64,000 bases of DNA from an uncultured bacterium. GTDB taxonomy: Bacteria > Bacillota > Clostridia > Lachnospirales > Lachnospiraceae. Below, one piece after another: positions 43,789-52,122 of the stretch (position 1 is the first letter of the stretch; each line of letters opens with the position of its first letter). The notes under the pieces are model-generated. The model did no database searches. It was not told where the DNA came from and was given only the letters and a program-made list of their open reading frames with translations. Where the stretch lies: contig CAJMQQ010000005.1 in assembly GCA_905215625.1 (NCBI GenBank), forward strand, positions 1 to 64,000, given 5' to 3'. The position numbers and the translations under genes are program-made.

Positions 43789-43817
43789 TTGTATACAATA
43801 TCAAATTATGTTATAAT
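43788..43817 (+). promoter_or_regulatory. rnf promoter with a palindromic operator-like site
   Basis: TTGTAT (43789-43794), 17 bases, and TATAAT (43812-43817) precede rnfC. The -35 is embedded in a perfect 12-bp palindrome, ATTGTATACAAT (43788-43799). TTGTATACAA-like palindromes are typical of GntR-family operators. Repression or activation of rnf at this site is inference. Confidence 0.6.
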
Positions 43818-43881
43818 AGCAAAGATAAACTGGAGCAATTCTCTGCTTCAGGAAAATGTTTATAGAAAGAGGGTTAGTTTG

Positions 43882-45207
43882 ATGGGTTTGGCTACATTTA
43901 AAGGCGGCATTCATCCCTTTGAGGGAAAAGAAATGTCTGAGAACAAGCCAGTACAGGTGCTGATTCCCAAGGGAGAGATGGTATTCCCTATGGCACAGCA
44001 CATCGGCGCACCGGCAAAACCACTGGTAAAGAAGGGCGACAGAGTGTTAGTCGGCCAGAAAATCGGGGAAGCCGGCGGCTTCATTTCTGCCAATGTCATC
44101 TGCTCAGTATCCGGAACCGTAAAGGCGGTAGAGCCTCGTCTGATGGTGAATGGAACCATGGTAACTTCCGTAATTGTAGAAAATGACGGACTGGATGAGA
44201 AGATTGAACATTTTGGCGAAGACAGGGATTATACGAAACTGTCTAAGGACGAGATCCGCAGCATTGTAAAAGAGGCAGGTATCGTAGGCTTAGGCGGCGC
44301 AGGCTTCCCAACCAATGTAAAGCTGACACCAAAGGATGACAGCAAGATCGATTACATTTTAGTAAATGGAGCAGAGTGCGAGCCATATCTGACTTCTGAC
44401 TACCGCATGATGTTAGAAGAACCGGAAAAGATTGTAGGCGGTCTGAAAGTCATTTTAAGTCTGTTTGACAATGCCAAAGGCGTGATTGGCATTGAGAACA
44501 ACAAGCCGGAAGGCATTAAGAAACTGGAAGAGTTAGTAAAGGATGAACCCCGTATTGAAGTGCGTCCGCTTCTTACCAAGTATCCACAGGGCGGCGAGCG
44601 TTCTTTGATTTATGCAATTACCGGACGCAAGGTAAATTCTTCCATGCTTCCAGCAGACGCAGGATGTATTGTAGACAACATTGATACCGTTATTGCCATT
44701 TACAACGCAGTATGCAAGCAGACCCCATTAATCCGCAAGATTATCACTGTTACCGGCGATGCCATTGTAAATCCACAAAACTTCAGTGTAAGACTGGGAA
44801 CCAATTACCAGGAACTGTTAGAAGCTGCAGGCGGCTTTAAGAATGATCCGGAAAAAGTCATTTCCGGCGGTCCTATGATGGGCCAGTCCCTGTTTAGTCT
44901 GGATCTTCCCGTAACCAAGACTTCCTCCGCTTTGACCTGCTTTTCCAAAGATATGGTAGCCGCTCAGGAGCCGACTCCATGTATCCGCTGCGGACGCTGT
45001 GTTTCTGCGTGTCCAAGCCACCTGGTTCCTCCGCTTATGATGAATGCAGCTATGAAAAATAACTGTGAAACATTTGAAAAATTAAACGGTATGGAATGTA
45101 TGGAATGCGGAAGCTGCGCTTATGTCTGTCCGGCAAAGAGACCTTTGACCCAGGCATTTAAGGATATGCGCAGACAGGTAGCTGCAAACCGCAGAAAGAA
45201 AGCGTAA
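43882..45207 (+). CDS. rnfC: Rnf electron transport complex subunit C
   Basis: RnfC is the peripheral, NADH-reacting iron-sulfur flavoprotein of the Rnf complex, which couples ferredoxin:NAD+ electron transfer to ion pumping. The 441-aa protein begins with TFKGGIHPFEGKEMS and contains the NADH/FMN region GLGGAGFPTNVKL and NGAECEPYLTSDYR. It has two ferredoxin-type cluster motifs at the C-terminus (CIRCGRCVSACP and CMECGSCAYVCP). ATG 43882 is chosen because AAAGAGGG lies 8 bases upstream and the protein start matches the family; the open frame runs further upstream but without a ribosome site. Confidence 0.96.
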   Translation: MGLATFKGGIHPFEGKEMSENKPVQVLIPKGEMVFPMAQHIGAPAKPLVKKGDRVLVGQKIGEAGGFISANVICSVSGTVKAVEPRLMVNGTMVTSVIVENDGLDEKIEHFGEDRDYTKLSKDEIRSIVKEAGIVGLGGAGFPTNVKLTPKDDSKIDYILVNGAECEPYLTSDYRMMLEEPEKIVGGLKVILSLFDNAKGVIGIENNKPEGIKKLEELVKDEPRIEVRPLLTKYPQGGERSLIYAITGRKVNSSMLPADAGCIVDNIDTVIAIYNAVCKQTPLIRKIITVTGDAIVNPQNFSVRLGTNYQELLEAAGGFKNDPEKVISGGPMMGQSLFSLDLPVTKTSSALTCFSKDMVAAQEPTPCIRCGRCVSACPSHLVPPLMMNAAMKNNCETFEKLNGMECMECGSCAYVCPAKRPLTQAFKDMRRQVAANRRKKA

Positions 45208-45221
45208 GGAGGCGGAAGAGA

Positions 45222-46148
45222 ATGAACAGATTATTAAACGTATCCTCATCCCCTCATGTAAGGGATCAGGTAACCACTAGCAACATTATGTTCGATGTGG
45301 CGATTGCCATGCTTCCGGCAGCGGCATTCGGTGTATATCAATTTGGCTTAAAGGCTCTGGTTATTATTATCGGAACCGTTTTAGCCTGCGTAGCAAGTGA
45401 ATATTTATATGAAAAAGGCATGAAGAAGCCGATTACCATTGCAGATGGAAGCGCCTTGGTAACCGGTATGATTCTGGCTCTGAATATGCCTGCCGACATT
45501 CCGGTATGGATCCCTATGCTTGGCGGCGTGTTTGCAATTATTGTAGTAAAGCAGTTATACGGCGGTTTAGGACAGAACTTTATGAACCCTGCTCTGGCAG
45601 CAAGATGTTTCCTGTTAATCTCCTTTACCGGCAAGATGACTACCTTTTCCTTAAACGGCGTTACCGGAGCTACTCCGTTAGCAGTGTTAAAGTCTGGCGG
45701 AAGCGTAGACGTAGCAGCGATGTTTGTTGGTAAAATTCCAGGAACCATTGGCGAAGTATCTGTAATCGCCCTGTTAATCGGCGCAGCTTATATGCTGTGG
45801 AAAAAGGTTATTACCATCCGGATTCCGGCATCTTACCTGATTTCCTTCAGCTTATTTGTAGTGATCTTCGGCGGTCATGGACTGGATATGAACTACCTGT
45901 TAGCACACTTATGCGGCGGCGGTTTAATCTTTGGTGCATTCTTTATGGCAACGGACTATGTTACCAGTCCGATTACACCAAACGGTCAGATCGTATATGG
46001 TATTTTAATGGGATGCTTAACCGGACTGTTCCGTTTATTCGGCGGTTCTGCAGAAGGCGTATCCTATGCAATTATTCTGAGCAATATCCTGGTGCCGTTA
46101 ATTGAGAAGGTAACCCTTCCGAAGGCATTTGGAAAGGAGGGCAAATAA
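45222..46148 (+). CDS. rnfD: Rnf complex subunit D
   Basis: A 308-aa membrane protein with about eight helices. The N-terminus LLNVSSSPHVRDQVTTSNIM is a strong family match. VTGATPLAVL contains the TGAT motif, whose final Thr receives covalent FMN from ApbE. The conserved LYGGLGQNFMNPALAARCF is also present. AAGGAGGC precedes the ATG and the stop overlaps rnfG. No apbE is in the window. Confidence 0.96.
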   Translation: MNRLLNVSSSPHVRDQVTTSNIMFDVAIAMLPAAAFGVYQFGLKALVIIIGTVLACVASEYLYEKGMKKPITIADGSALVTGMILALNMPADIPVWIPMLGGVFAIIVVKQLYGGLGQNFMNPALAARCFLLISFTGKMTTFSLNGVTGATPLAVLKSGGSVDVAAMFVGKIPGTIGEVSVIALLIGAAYMLWKKVITIRIPASYLISFSLFVVIFGGHGLDMNYLLAHLCGGGLIFGAFFMATDYVTSPITPNGQIVYGILMGCLTGLFRLFGGSAEGVSYAIILSNILVPLIEKVTLPKAFGKEGK

Positions 46149-46762
46149 TGATGAAAAAAGGCGGATTTATGAAAGACGCGGTAATTTTATTTGCCATCAC
46201 CCTGATTGCAGGTCTGTGCCTGGGCGGCGTTTACGGTATTACCAAGGAGCCGATTGCCAAGGCAGAAGCTGCTGCAAAGATTGCAGCCTATAAAGAAGTC
46301 CTTCCGGAAGCAAGCGATTTCGTAGAAGACGGTATGGCAGACAAAATTGCCGCTTCTGCAGAAGATTTAATGGCTCAGGGCTTCGGCAATGTGTACATCG
46401 ATTCTGCTGCACAGGCAGTAGATGGATCCGGCAATCCAGTTGGATATGTAGTTTCTTCTACTTCCAAAGACGGATTTGGCGGCGAAGTAAAACTTTCTGT
46501 AGGTATTAACGGCGAAGGCAAGGTAAGCGGCATTGCGTTTTTATCCCTGTCTGAAACTCCTGGTCTTGGCATGAATGCAACCGGCGATGAGTTTAAGGGA
46601 CAGTTTACCGGAAAGAATGCAGAAACCTTAGCAGTCACCAAAACAGGCGCTCCGGCAGAAAATGAGATTCAGGCAATGTCCGGTGCGACTATTACATCTG
46701 AGGCAGTTACAAACGCAGTAAATGCAGCCATTTACTTTGTAAATAACTGCGCAGCGAACTAG
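46148..46762 (+). CDS. rnfG: Rnf complex subunit G
   Basis: A 204-aa protein with one N-terminal helix (AVILFAITLIAGLCLGGVYG) and an outward FMN-binding domain. The covalent flavin site is MSGATITSEAVTNAV, with Thr as the attachment residue. GFGGEVKLSVGINGEGKV is a further family block. The start codon overlaps the rnfD stop, and GGAGGG lies just upstream. Confidence 0.95.
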   Translation: MMKKGGFMKDAVILFAITLIAGLCLGGVYGITKEPIAKAEAAAKIAAYKEVLPEASDFVEDGMADKIAASAEDLMAQGFGNVYIDSAAQAVDGSGNPVGYVVSSTSKDGFGGEVKLSVGINGEGKVSGIAFLSLSETPGLGMNATGDEFKGQFTGKNAETLAVTKTGAPAENEIQAMSGATITSEAVTNAVNAAIYFVNNCAAN

Positions 46763-46775
46763 GAGGTGGGACGCG

Positions 46776-47567
46776 ATGAATAAGTATACAGAACGTATTT
46801 ACAATGGTATTATCAAAGAAAATCCTACCTTTGTCCTGATGCTTGGTATGTGTCCGACTCTGGCAGTTACCACATCTGCTGTCAACGGTCTGGGCATGGG
46901 CTTAAGTACCACCGCGGTTTTGATTTTCTCTAACCTGCTTATCTCAGCACTGAGAAACATTATTCCGGATCGGGTACGTATTCCGGCGTTTATCGTAGTT
47001 GTAGCATCCCTGGTAACCATGGTTCAGCTTCTGATCCAGGCGTATCTTCCATTCTTATATGATGCGCTGGGAATTTACATTCCTCTGATCGTAGTAAACT
47101 GTATCATCCTGGGACGTGCAGAGTCCTATGCATCCAAGAATACCCCTCTTGCATCTGCATTTGACGGTATTGGTATGGGACTTGGATTTACCGTAGGATT
47201 AACCCTGATCGGTATCTTCCGTGAACTGTTAGGATCCGGATCCTTCTTCGGAATGACCATTATTCCGGAATCCTTCCATATCTCTATTTTTGTACTGGCT
47301 CCTGGCGCATTCTTTGTACTGGCAATGCTGACTGCATTACAGAACAAGTTTAAAGCTCCTTCCGCTACCAATGGTTCTGTATCCGGCTCCAAGCTGGCCT
47401 GCGGCGGCGACTGTTCCCACTGCAGCGGTTCTTCCTGCATGGCAAACCATGATATTTTAGAGACCCGTCAGAGACAGGCAGAGGAAGAAGCGCTTGCAAA
47501 GAAGAAAGCAGCGCTGGCAGCAAAAGAAGCAGAGTTAAAAGCAGCAACTGCTAAGAAGAATGAATAG
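46776..47567 (+). CDS. rnfE: Rnf complex subunit E with Cys-rich C-terminal extension
   Basis: RnfE is a membrane core subunit. The first ~200 residues contain six helices with NPTFVLMLGMCPTLAVTTSA and GLGFTVGLTLIGIFREL. The protein is 263 aa, about 50-60 residues longer than typical RnfE. The extra tail has a four-Cys block CGGDCSHCSGSSC (about residues 209-221), followed by an Ala/Lys/Glu-rich helix likely to form a coiled coil. The cysteines could bind a metal or cluster near the cytoplasmic face. AGGAGG precedes the ATG and rnfA starts 13 bases after the stop. Confidence 0.94.
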   Translation: MNKYTERIYNGIIKENPTFVLMLGMCPTLAVTTSAVNGLGMGLSTTAVLIFSNLLISALRNIIPDRVRIPAFIVVVASLVTMVQLLIQAYLPFLYDALGIYIPLIVVNCIILGRAESYASKNTPLASAFDGIGMGLGFTVGLTLIGIFRELLGSGSFFGMTIIPESFHISIFVLAPGAFFVLAMLTALQNKFKAPSATNGSVSGSKLACGGDCSHCSGSSCMANHDILETRQRQAEEEALAKKKAALAAKEAELKAATAKKNE

Positions 47568-47580
47568 GAGGAAGGATTAG

Positions 47581-48156
47581 ATGCAAGAATTATTATTGAT
47601 TGCCATTGGTTCCGCCCTGGTAAACAACGTTGTATTGAGCCAGTTCTTAGGCCTGTGTCCCTTCCTTGGAGTTTCCAAAAAGGTAGAGACTTCCGCCGGA
47701 ATGGGCGCAGCTGTTATTTTCGTTATTACACTGGCCTGTATTGCAACCAACCTGATTTACAGCTATGTGCTGGTACCTTTAAACCTTGAATATCTGCAGA
47801 CCATCGCATTTATTCTGGTAATCGCAGCTCTGGTTCAGTTTGTGGAGATGTTCTTAAAGAAAAATATGGTTTCCCTATATGAATCTTTAGGCGTATATCT
47901 TCCTCTGATTACCACCAACTGTGCAGTGTTAGGTGTTGCATTGACCAACGTTCAGAAAGAGTACAATTTCGTTGAGAGCGTGGTAAACGGCATCGGTATT
48001 TCCGTAGGCTTTACCATTGCGATTGTTATGTTAGCCGGTATCCGTGAAAAGCTTGAGAACAATGATATTCCTTATAACTTCCAGGGATCTCCCATTGTTC
48101 TGATTACCGCCGGACTGATGGCAATTGCATTTTTCGGATTTTCCGGATTAATTTAA
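47581..48156 (+). CDS. rnfA: Rnf complex subunit A
   Basis: A 191-aa membrane protein with six helices, homologous to RnfE in inverted topology. The start LLLIAIGSALVNNVVLSQFL and GLCPFLGVSKKVETS, including the conserved Cys, are diagnostic, as is LPLITTNCAVLGVAL with the second Cys. In related complexes these cysteines hold an intramembrane iron-sulfur cluster. GGAGGA precedes the ATG. Confidence 0.96.
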   Translation: MQELLLIAIGSALVNNVVLSQFLGLCPFLGVSKKVETSAGMGAAVIFVITLACIATNLIYSYVLVPLNLEYLQTIAFILVIAALVQFVEMFLKKNMVSLYESLGVYLPLITTNCAVLGVALTNVQKEYNFVESVVNGIGISVGFTIAIVMLAGIREKLENNDIPYNFQGSPIVLITAGLMAIAFFGFSGLI

Positions 48157-48171
48157 AGGGGGAGACGAAGG

Positions 48172-48966
48172 ATGAATATTATCGGAATCGTAATTGCCTC
48201 AGCAGCAGTTGTAGGAATTATCGGTATTGTAATTGGCGTGCTGTTAGGCGTTGCCAGTGAAAAATTTAAAGTAGAAGTAGATGAAAAAGAAATCCTGGTC
48301 AGAAACGAGCTGCCTGGAAACAACTGCGGCGGCTGTGGTTATGCAGGATGCGACGCTTTAGCAAAAGCAATTGCAGCAGGCCAGGCAGACGTAGGCGCCT
48401 GTCCAGTCGGCGGAGCGCCGGTAGCAGAAAAGATTGCTTCTATCATGGGTGTAGAAGCAGGCGCAGGCGTAAAGAAAGTAGCATTTGTAAAGTGTAAAGG
48501 TACTTGTGACAAGACCAGAATGCAGTACCGTTACTACGGAATCGACGACTGCCGCAAGGTATCCGTGGTTCCTGGAACTGGTGAAAAAGCCTGCTCTTAC
48601 GGATGTATGGGTTATGGCTCCTGTGTAAAGGCCTGTGAGTTTGACGCAATTCACGTTGTAGACGGCGTTGCAGTCGTAGATAAGGAAAAATGCGTTGCCT
48701 GCGGCAAGTGTACAGAAGCGTGTCCGCTGGGTCTGATTACCTTAGTTCCTTACAATGCAGAGCATCTGGTACAGTGTAATTCCCACGATAAAGGCAAGGA
48801 TGTCAAGGCAAAATGTGACAACGGCTGTATCGGCTGTACCCTGTGCACCAAGCAGTGTGAATTCGACGCGATCCACATGGACAACAACGTAGCAGTCATT
48901 GACTACGAAAAGTGTACTAACTGCGGCAAGTGTGCAGAAAAGTGCCCGACAAAGGTAATTCTGTAA
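48172..48966 (+). CDS. rnfB: Rnf complex subunit B (ferredoxin-accepting)
   Basis: RnfB takes electrons from reduced ferredoxin. The 264-aa protein has one N-terminal helix, the four-Cys domain GNNCGGCGYAGCDALAKAI..CPVGG, and two pairs of [4Fe-4S] motifs. The first pair is SCVKACEFDAIHV and CVACGKCTEACP; the second is CIGCTLCTKQCEFDAIHM and CTNCGKCAEKCP. It ends the operon, as usual for the clostridial rnfCDGEAB order, and a hairpin terminator follows. Confidence 0.96.
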   Translation: MNIIGIVIASAAVVGIIGIVIGVLLGVASEKFKVEVDEKEILVRNELPGNNCGGCGYAGCDALAKAIAAGQADVGACPVGGAPVAEKIASIMGVEAGAGVKKVAFVKCKGTCDKTRMQYRYYGIDDCRKVSVVPGTGEKACSYGCMGYGSCVKACEFDAIHVVDGVAVVDKEKCVACGKCTEACPLGLITLVPYNAEHLVQCNSHDKGKDVKAKCDNGCIGCTLCTKQCEFDAIHMDNNVAVIDYEKCTNCGKCAEKCPTKVIL

Positions 48967-48989
48967 GAAATGTTATAAATTTATAAAAA

Positions 48990-49033
48990 GACGCTGTCTG
49001 ATTGTCAGTTGATGATGATCAGGCGGCGTTTTT
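48990..49033 (+). terminator. Terminator of the rnf operon
   Basis: GACGCTGTCTGAT (48990-49002) pairs with ATCAGGCGGCGTT (49018-49030) using a few G-U pairs, followed by a T-run to 49033. Confidence 0.8.
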
Positions 49034-49049
49034 GCTGTCAAAAAAACTA

Positions 49050-49077
49050 TTGACAGAACACCAGGAATCAAGATAAT
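49050..49077 (+). promoter_or_regulatory. Promoter of the NifX-FKBP fusion gene
   Basis: A perfect TTGACA (49050-49055), 16 bases, and GATAAT (49072-49077). The transcript would start about 45 bases before the ATG at 49128, so the gene is separate from rnf. Confidence 0.7.
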
Positions 49078-49127
49078 AATAAAGAGAGGCATTAAGCCCT
49101 AGAAAATATGGAAGATGAGGGACATAA

Positions 49128-49976
49128 ATGAAGATTGCAGTAACTTATGATAATGGAAATGTATTTCAGCATTTTGGAAAGACCGAATTTTTTAAGATAT
49201 ATCAGGTGGAAAACAATCAGGTGGTTTCCAGCGAAATAATTAGTTCCAATGGCAGCGGTCATGGAGCATTGGCTGGTATTTTGGCCGAGCAGGACGTAGA
49301 CGTACTGATTTGCGGAGGTATTGGGGGCGGCGCCCAGGCAGCCCTTGCAGAAGCAGGAGTAGAACTGTGCGCTGGCGCTCAGGGTGACACCGATCAGGCG
49401 GTTTGTGCCTATTTATCTGGCGAACTGGTATCTACTGGCGCAAACTGTGATCACCACCATGAGGAAGGCCATGATTGCGGCCATCATGAAGACGGCCATT
49501 CCTGTGGAGGCCACTGCGGAGGTTCCTGCGGTTCCCGTCCTGCATTAAGCGGACGGAATGTAGGAAAGACCTGCCGGACTCACTATAGGGGAACCTTTAA
49601 TGATGGAACACAGTTTGACTCTTCCTATGACCGTGGAGAGCCGTTGGAATTTATCTGCGGCGCAGGCCAGATGATTCGCGGATTTGACGCAGCAGTAGCA
49701 GATATGGAAGTAGGACAAATTGTAGATGTCCATTTGATGCCGGAAGAGGCTTATGGAATGGCAGATCCCAACGCCATATTTGCAGTGGAAATTGCACAGC
49801 TTCCAGGCTCTGAAAATCTGGAGGTAGGCCAGCAGGTATATCTGACCAACCAGTATGGACAGCCATTTCCAGTAAAGGTAACAGAAAAAGATGCAGATAC
49901 CATTACCTTTGATGCAAATCACGAAATGGCAGGAAAGGAATTAAACTTCCAGATTGAGCTGGTAGAAGTCAGATAA
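49128..49976 (+). CDS. Fusion: NifX/NafY-like domain, His/Cys-rich linker, FKBP/SlyD-like prolyl isomerase
   Basis: A 282-aa cytoplasmic protein with three parts. Residues ~1-105 match the dinitrogenase iron-molybdenum cofactor-binding fold (KIAVTYDNGNVFQHFGKTE; DVLICGGIGGGAQAALAEAG). Residues ~107-137 are packed with His and Cys (CDHHHEEGHDCGHHEDGHSC, then GGHCGGSC). Residues ~145-282 match FKBP-type isomerases of the SlyD kind (HYRGTFNDGTQFDSSYDRG; GQMIRGFDAAVADMEVGQIV; PEEAYG). SlyD itself joins FKBP to a metal-binding tail for nickel delivery; here the metal-rich part is central and linked to a cofactor-carrier domain. No nitrogenase or hydrogenase gene is in view. A role in metal or Fe-S cluster handling is inference. 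Confidence 0.85.
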   Translation: MKIAVTYDNGNVFQHFGKTEFFKIYQVENNQVVSSEIISSNGSGHGALAGILAEQDVDVLICGGIGGGAQAALAEAGVELCAGAQGDTDQAVCAYLSGELVSTGANCDHHHEEGHDCGHHEDGHSCGGHCGGSCGSRPALSGRNVGKTCRTHYRGTFNDGTQFDSSYDRGEPLEFICGAGQMIRGFDAAVADMEVGQIVDVHLMPEEAYGMADPNAIFAVEIAQLPGSENLEVGQQVYLTNQYGQPFPVKVTEKDADTITFDANHEMAGKELNFQIELVEVR

Positions 49977-50030
49977 ATAGCAATTATAGGAAAACAGGAC
50001 TTGCGGCAGATGCCGGAAAGGGCGCAAACT

Positions 50031-50372
50031 ATGAAGGAAAAGGAAAGAACAGAGAGAATGAAAAATATAGCATATATTCTGGCTGTTTTTGGACTTGGAA
50101 TTCTGCTTTGCGCCTGCACTCCGAAACATTCCGGGACGGAATCTGCTGCAAAGACGCCAACTGGCTATCCAAGTGATGAAGTGCAGCGGCAGACGGTTTA
50201 TTATGATGGAAAGCTGTACTGGTACCAGTTTGATGGCTTTGATAATTCTTTAGAAGAGGGATTTGAACTGGCTGGAACTGTCGAAGAAGTTTTTACGAAG
50301 GAGTATCCATCCAGCGAGTATGGCGGAACCAGGGTAGAAGCTGGACAGAAACAAAGTTTTAAGATAAAATAA
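50031..50372 (+). CDS. Small lipoprotein of unknown function
   Basis: A ~113-aa protein with a basic N-terminus, a hydrophobic stretch (NIAYILAVFGLGILLCAC) and a lipobox-like LCAC, giving lipidation at Cys29 when started at ATG 50031. The mature part (~85 residues) has a compact region with QTVYYDGKLYWYQFDGFDN and is otherwise unrecognised. GGAAAGGG lies 8 bases before ATG 50031; ATG 50058 is an alternative start that keeps the signal peptide. It follows the fusion gene by 54 bases. The promoter of the following PTS gene lies within its 3' end. Confidence 0.65.
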   Translation: MKEKERTERMKNIAYILAVFGLGILLCACTPKHSGTESAAKTPTGYPSDEVQRQTVYYDGKLYWYQFDGFDNSLEEGFELAGTVEEVFTKEYPSSEYGGTRVEAGQKQSFKIK

Positions 50373-50399
50373 AAGGAAACAATATACACTCGTGTGTAC
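50342..50399 (+). promoter_or_regulatory. PTS promoter and LacI-type operator 1
   Basis: TGGACA (50342-50347), 17 bases, and TAAAAT (50365-50370) form a promoter with start near 50377. The palindrome ATACACTCGTGTGTAC (50384-50399) directly downstream matches the shared operator GTACAC-W-CG-W-GTGTAC in 15 of 16 positions. Binding of the LacI protein encoded at 53670 would block transcription. Confidence 0.7.
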
Positions 50400-50425
50400 A
50401 ACAAGGGAGAAAAGGGGATAAGACG

Positions 50426-51997
50426 ATGGAGATAACCTTCGTTCAATGTATTTTGATTGGAGTATGGACGGCTTTTTGCATGACAGGGATGCTGATGGGG
50501 ACATACTTTACCCGTTGTCTGGTAATGGCTGCAGGAGTTGGAGTAATTTTGGGAGATGTGGAAACCGGACTTCTCATGGGAGCGGTAGGAGAACTGGCCT
50601 TTTTGGGATTTGGGGTTTCTTCCGGCGGATCTGTTCCGCCTAATCCAGCCGGACCAGGCATTATCGGCGCAATTCTGGCGATTACAATGAAAAACCAGGG
50701 GATGGACGCAGATGCGGCGCTGGCTTATTCCATACCGTTTGCCATATTGATTCAATTTGTGATTACAGGAATTTACACAGTGGCGACGGGATTGGTGCCA
50801 AAGGCAGAGCAGGCAGTAGAACAGGGAAATTACAAAAAATTTCATTTGCTTGCGAACAGCACGATCCTGATGTTTCTGGCAGCAGGATTTCTCATTGGTT
50901 TTGTAGCTGCGTCGCAAAACCAGAATTTAGAGACACTGATCCAGATGATTCCCGCATGGCTGACGGAAGGCCTGGGAGCAGCGGGGAAGATGCTGCCGGC
51001 AGTAGGATTTGCAGTGATTTTAAGCGTCATGCTGACGCCGGATATTGGACTGTTTGCACTGTTAGGATATGTTCTGGCTGCATATTTAAACTGTTCGGTA
51101 ATTGTAATTTTCCTGATTGCCTTAGGCGCAGCGGTTTTTGCGACGTTTTTTGGAAAAAAGAAAAGAGGCGCCGATGGAACCGGTAAACGATCATCAGAAT
51201 TCGTAAAAAAAGATAGTCAATATTCGGAACGGATCCCCCAAAAAGAACTTCGCCGTATTTCCAGGAGAACGGCGCTAAAGGCCTATTTTCTTCAAAATGG
51301 ATATAATTACGGGAACTATGAAGGGCTGGCTTATGCAGAGATTTTATATCCGGCATTAAAGCGGATGTGTAAAAATGATGGAGAACTCCGACAGGAATTA
51401 AAAGACAGCCTGGGGTACTGCAGCATAAATCCGAATTTTTTGCCGATTTTAACGAGTTTCCATCTGGTTTCTTTTAATAAAGGAATGCCTGCAAAAGCGA
51501 CAAATGATATACGGCTTGCACTGATGGGTCCGTTGGCGGGGATTGGGGATTCCCTGGTACAGTTTTGCTTTGCGCCAGTATTTTCTACGATTGGAGCATT
51601 AATGGCCCAAAAAGGAATGATTGCCGGCCCTATTGTATTTTTACTGGGAATGAATTCTTTGATTTTAGGTCTGAAGTTGTTAAACGAAGAACTGGGATTT
51701 CGCCTGAGTACTTCCCTGGCAGATAAAATGAAAGGCAGCTTGACGCCAATTTCCAGAGCGGCCCGCATGGTTGGAACATCTATTATTGCCGGACTTGTCG
51801 TTACCAGCGTAAAAATAGAACTGGCAGCATTTCCATTTCAGGAGATTGCAGATACCGTTTTTCCAGGGGGAGCAGCTGTAATTCTGACAGGTCTTTTATT
51901 CTATCTGATAAAGATTCGGAAATGGAATATGTACCGTCTGGTAGGCGTGATTCTGGCGGCTGGAATTATTTTAAAAACAGTGGGAATGCTGGTTTAA
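50426..51997 (+). CDS. PTS mannose-family EIIC-EIID fusion
   Basis: A 523-aa fusion of two membrane components of a mannose/sorbose/N-acetylgalactosamine-type phosphotransferase system. Residues ~1-250 are EIIC (GVILGDVETGLLMGAVGELAF; SVPPNPAGPGIIGAI). Residues ~265-523 are EIID (ISRRTALKAYFLQNGYNYGN; GMPAKATNDIRLALMGPLAGIGDSL). In most systems these are separate proteins next to EIIA and EIIB; neither of those is in the window. It may borrow distant EIIAB, or transport without phosphorylation. LacI-type operator 1 lies upstream, placing it in the regulon with the isomerase, sulfatase and ABC genes. Confidence 0.9.
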   Translation: MEITFVQCILIGVWTAFCMTGMLMGTYFTRCLVMAAGVGVILGDVETGLLMGAVGELAFLGFGVSSGGSVPPNPAGPGIIGAILAITMKNQGMDADAALAYSIPFAILIQFVITGIYTVATGLVPKAEQAVEQGNYKKFHLLANSTILMFLAAGFLIGFVAASQNQNLETLIQMIPAWLTEGLGAAGKMLPAVGFAVILSVMLTPDIGLFALLGYVLAAYLNCSVIVIFLIALGAAVFATFFGKKKRGADGTGKRSSEFVKKDSQYSERIPQKELRRISRRTALKAYFLQNGYNYGNYEGLAYAEILYPALKRMCKNDGELRQELKDSLGYCSINPNFLPILTSFHLVSFNKGMPAKATNDIRLALMGPLAGIGDSLVQFCFAPVFSTIGALMAQKGMIAGPIVFLLGMNSLILGLKLLNEELGFRLSTSLADKMKGSLTPISRAARMVGTSIIAGLVVTSVKIELAAFPFQEIADTVFPGGAAVILTGLLFYLIKIRKWNMYRLVGVILAAGIILKTVGMLV

Positions 51998-52004
51998 AAC
52001 AATC

Positions 52005-52054
52005 TTGACAAATCAACAAATAATGCTAATATAGCTATATACACACGTATTTAC
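52005..52054 (+). promoter_or_regulatory. Isomerase promoter and LacI-type operator 2
   Basis: A perfect TTGACA (52005-52010), 16 bases, and TAATAT (52027-52032) with an extended TG. ATACACACGTATTTAC (52039-52054) covers the expected transcript start and matches the shared operator in 13 of 16 positions, the weakest of the four. Confidence 0.65.
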
Positions 52055-52122
52055 AAAGACAAACTTGTACAATACAAATAACAGCATCAGAAAAATGATG
52101 TTGTTCGACGGAGGGGAAAAAG

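Noticed and set aside
49574..49588. GACTCACTATAGGG, identical to 14 bases of the phage T7 promoter
   Set aside because: It lies inside the conserved FKBP coding block (R-T-H-Y-R-G) and lacks the upstream TAATAC part, so it is a codon coincidence.
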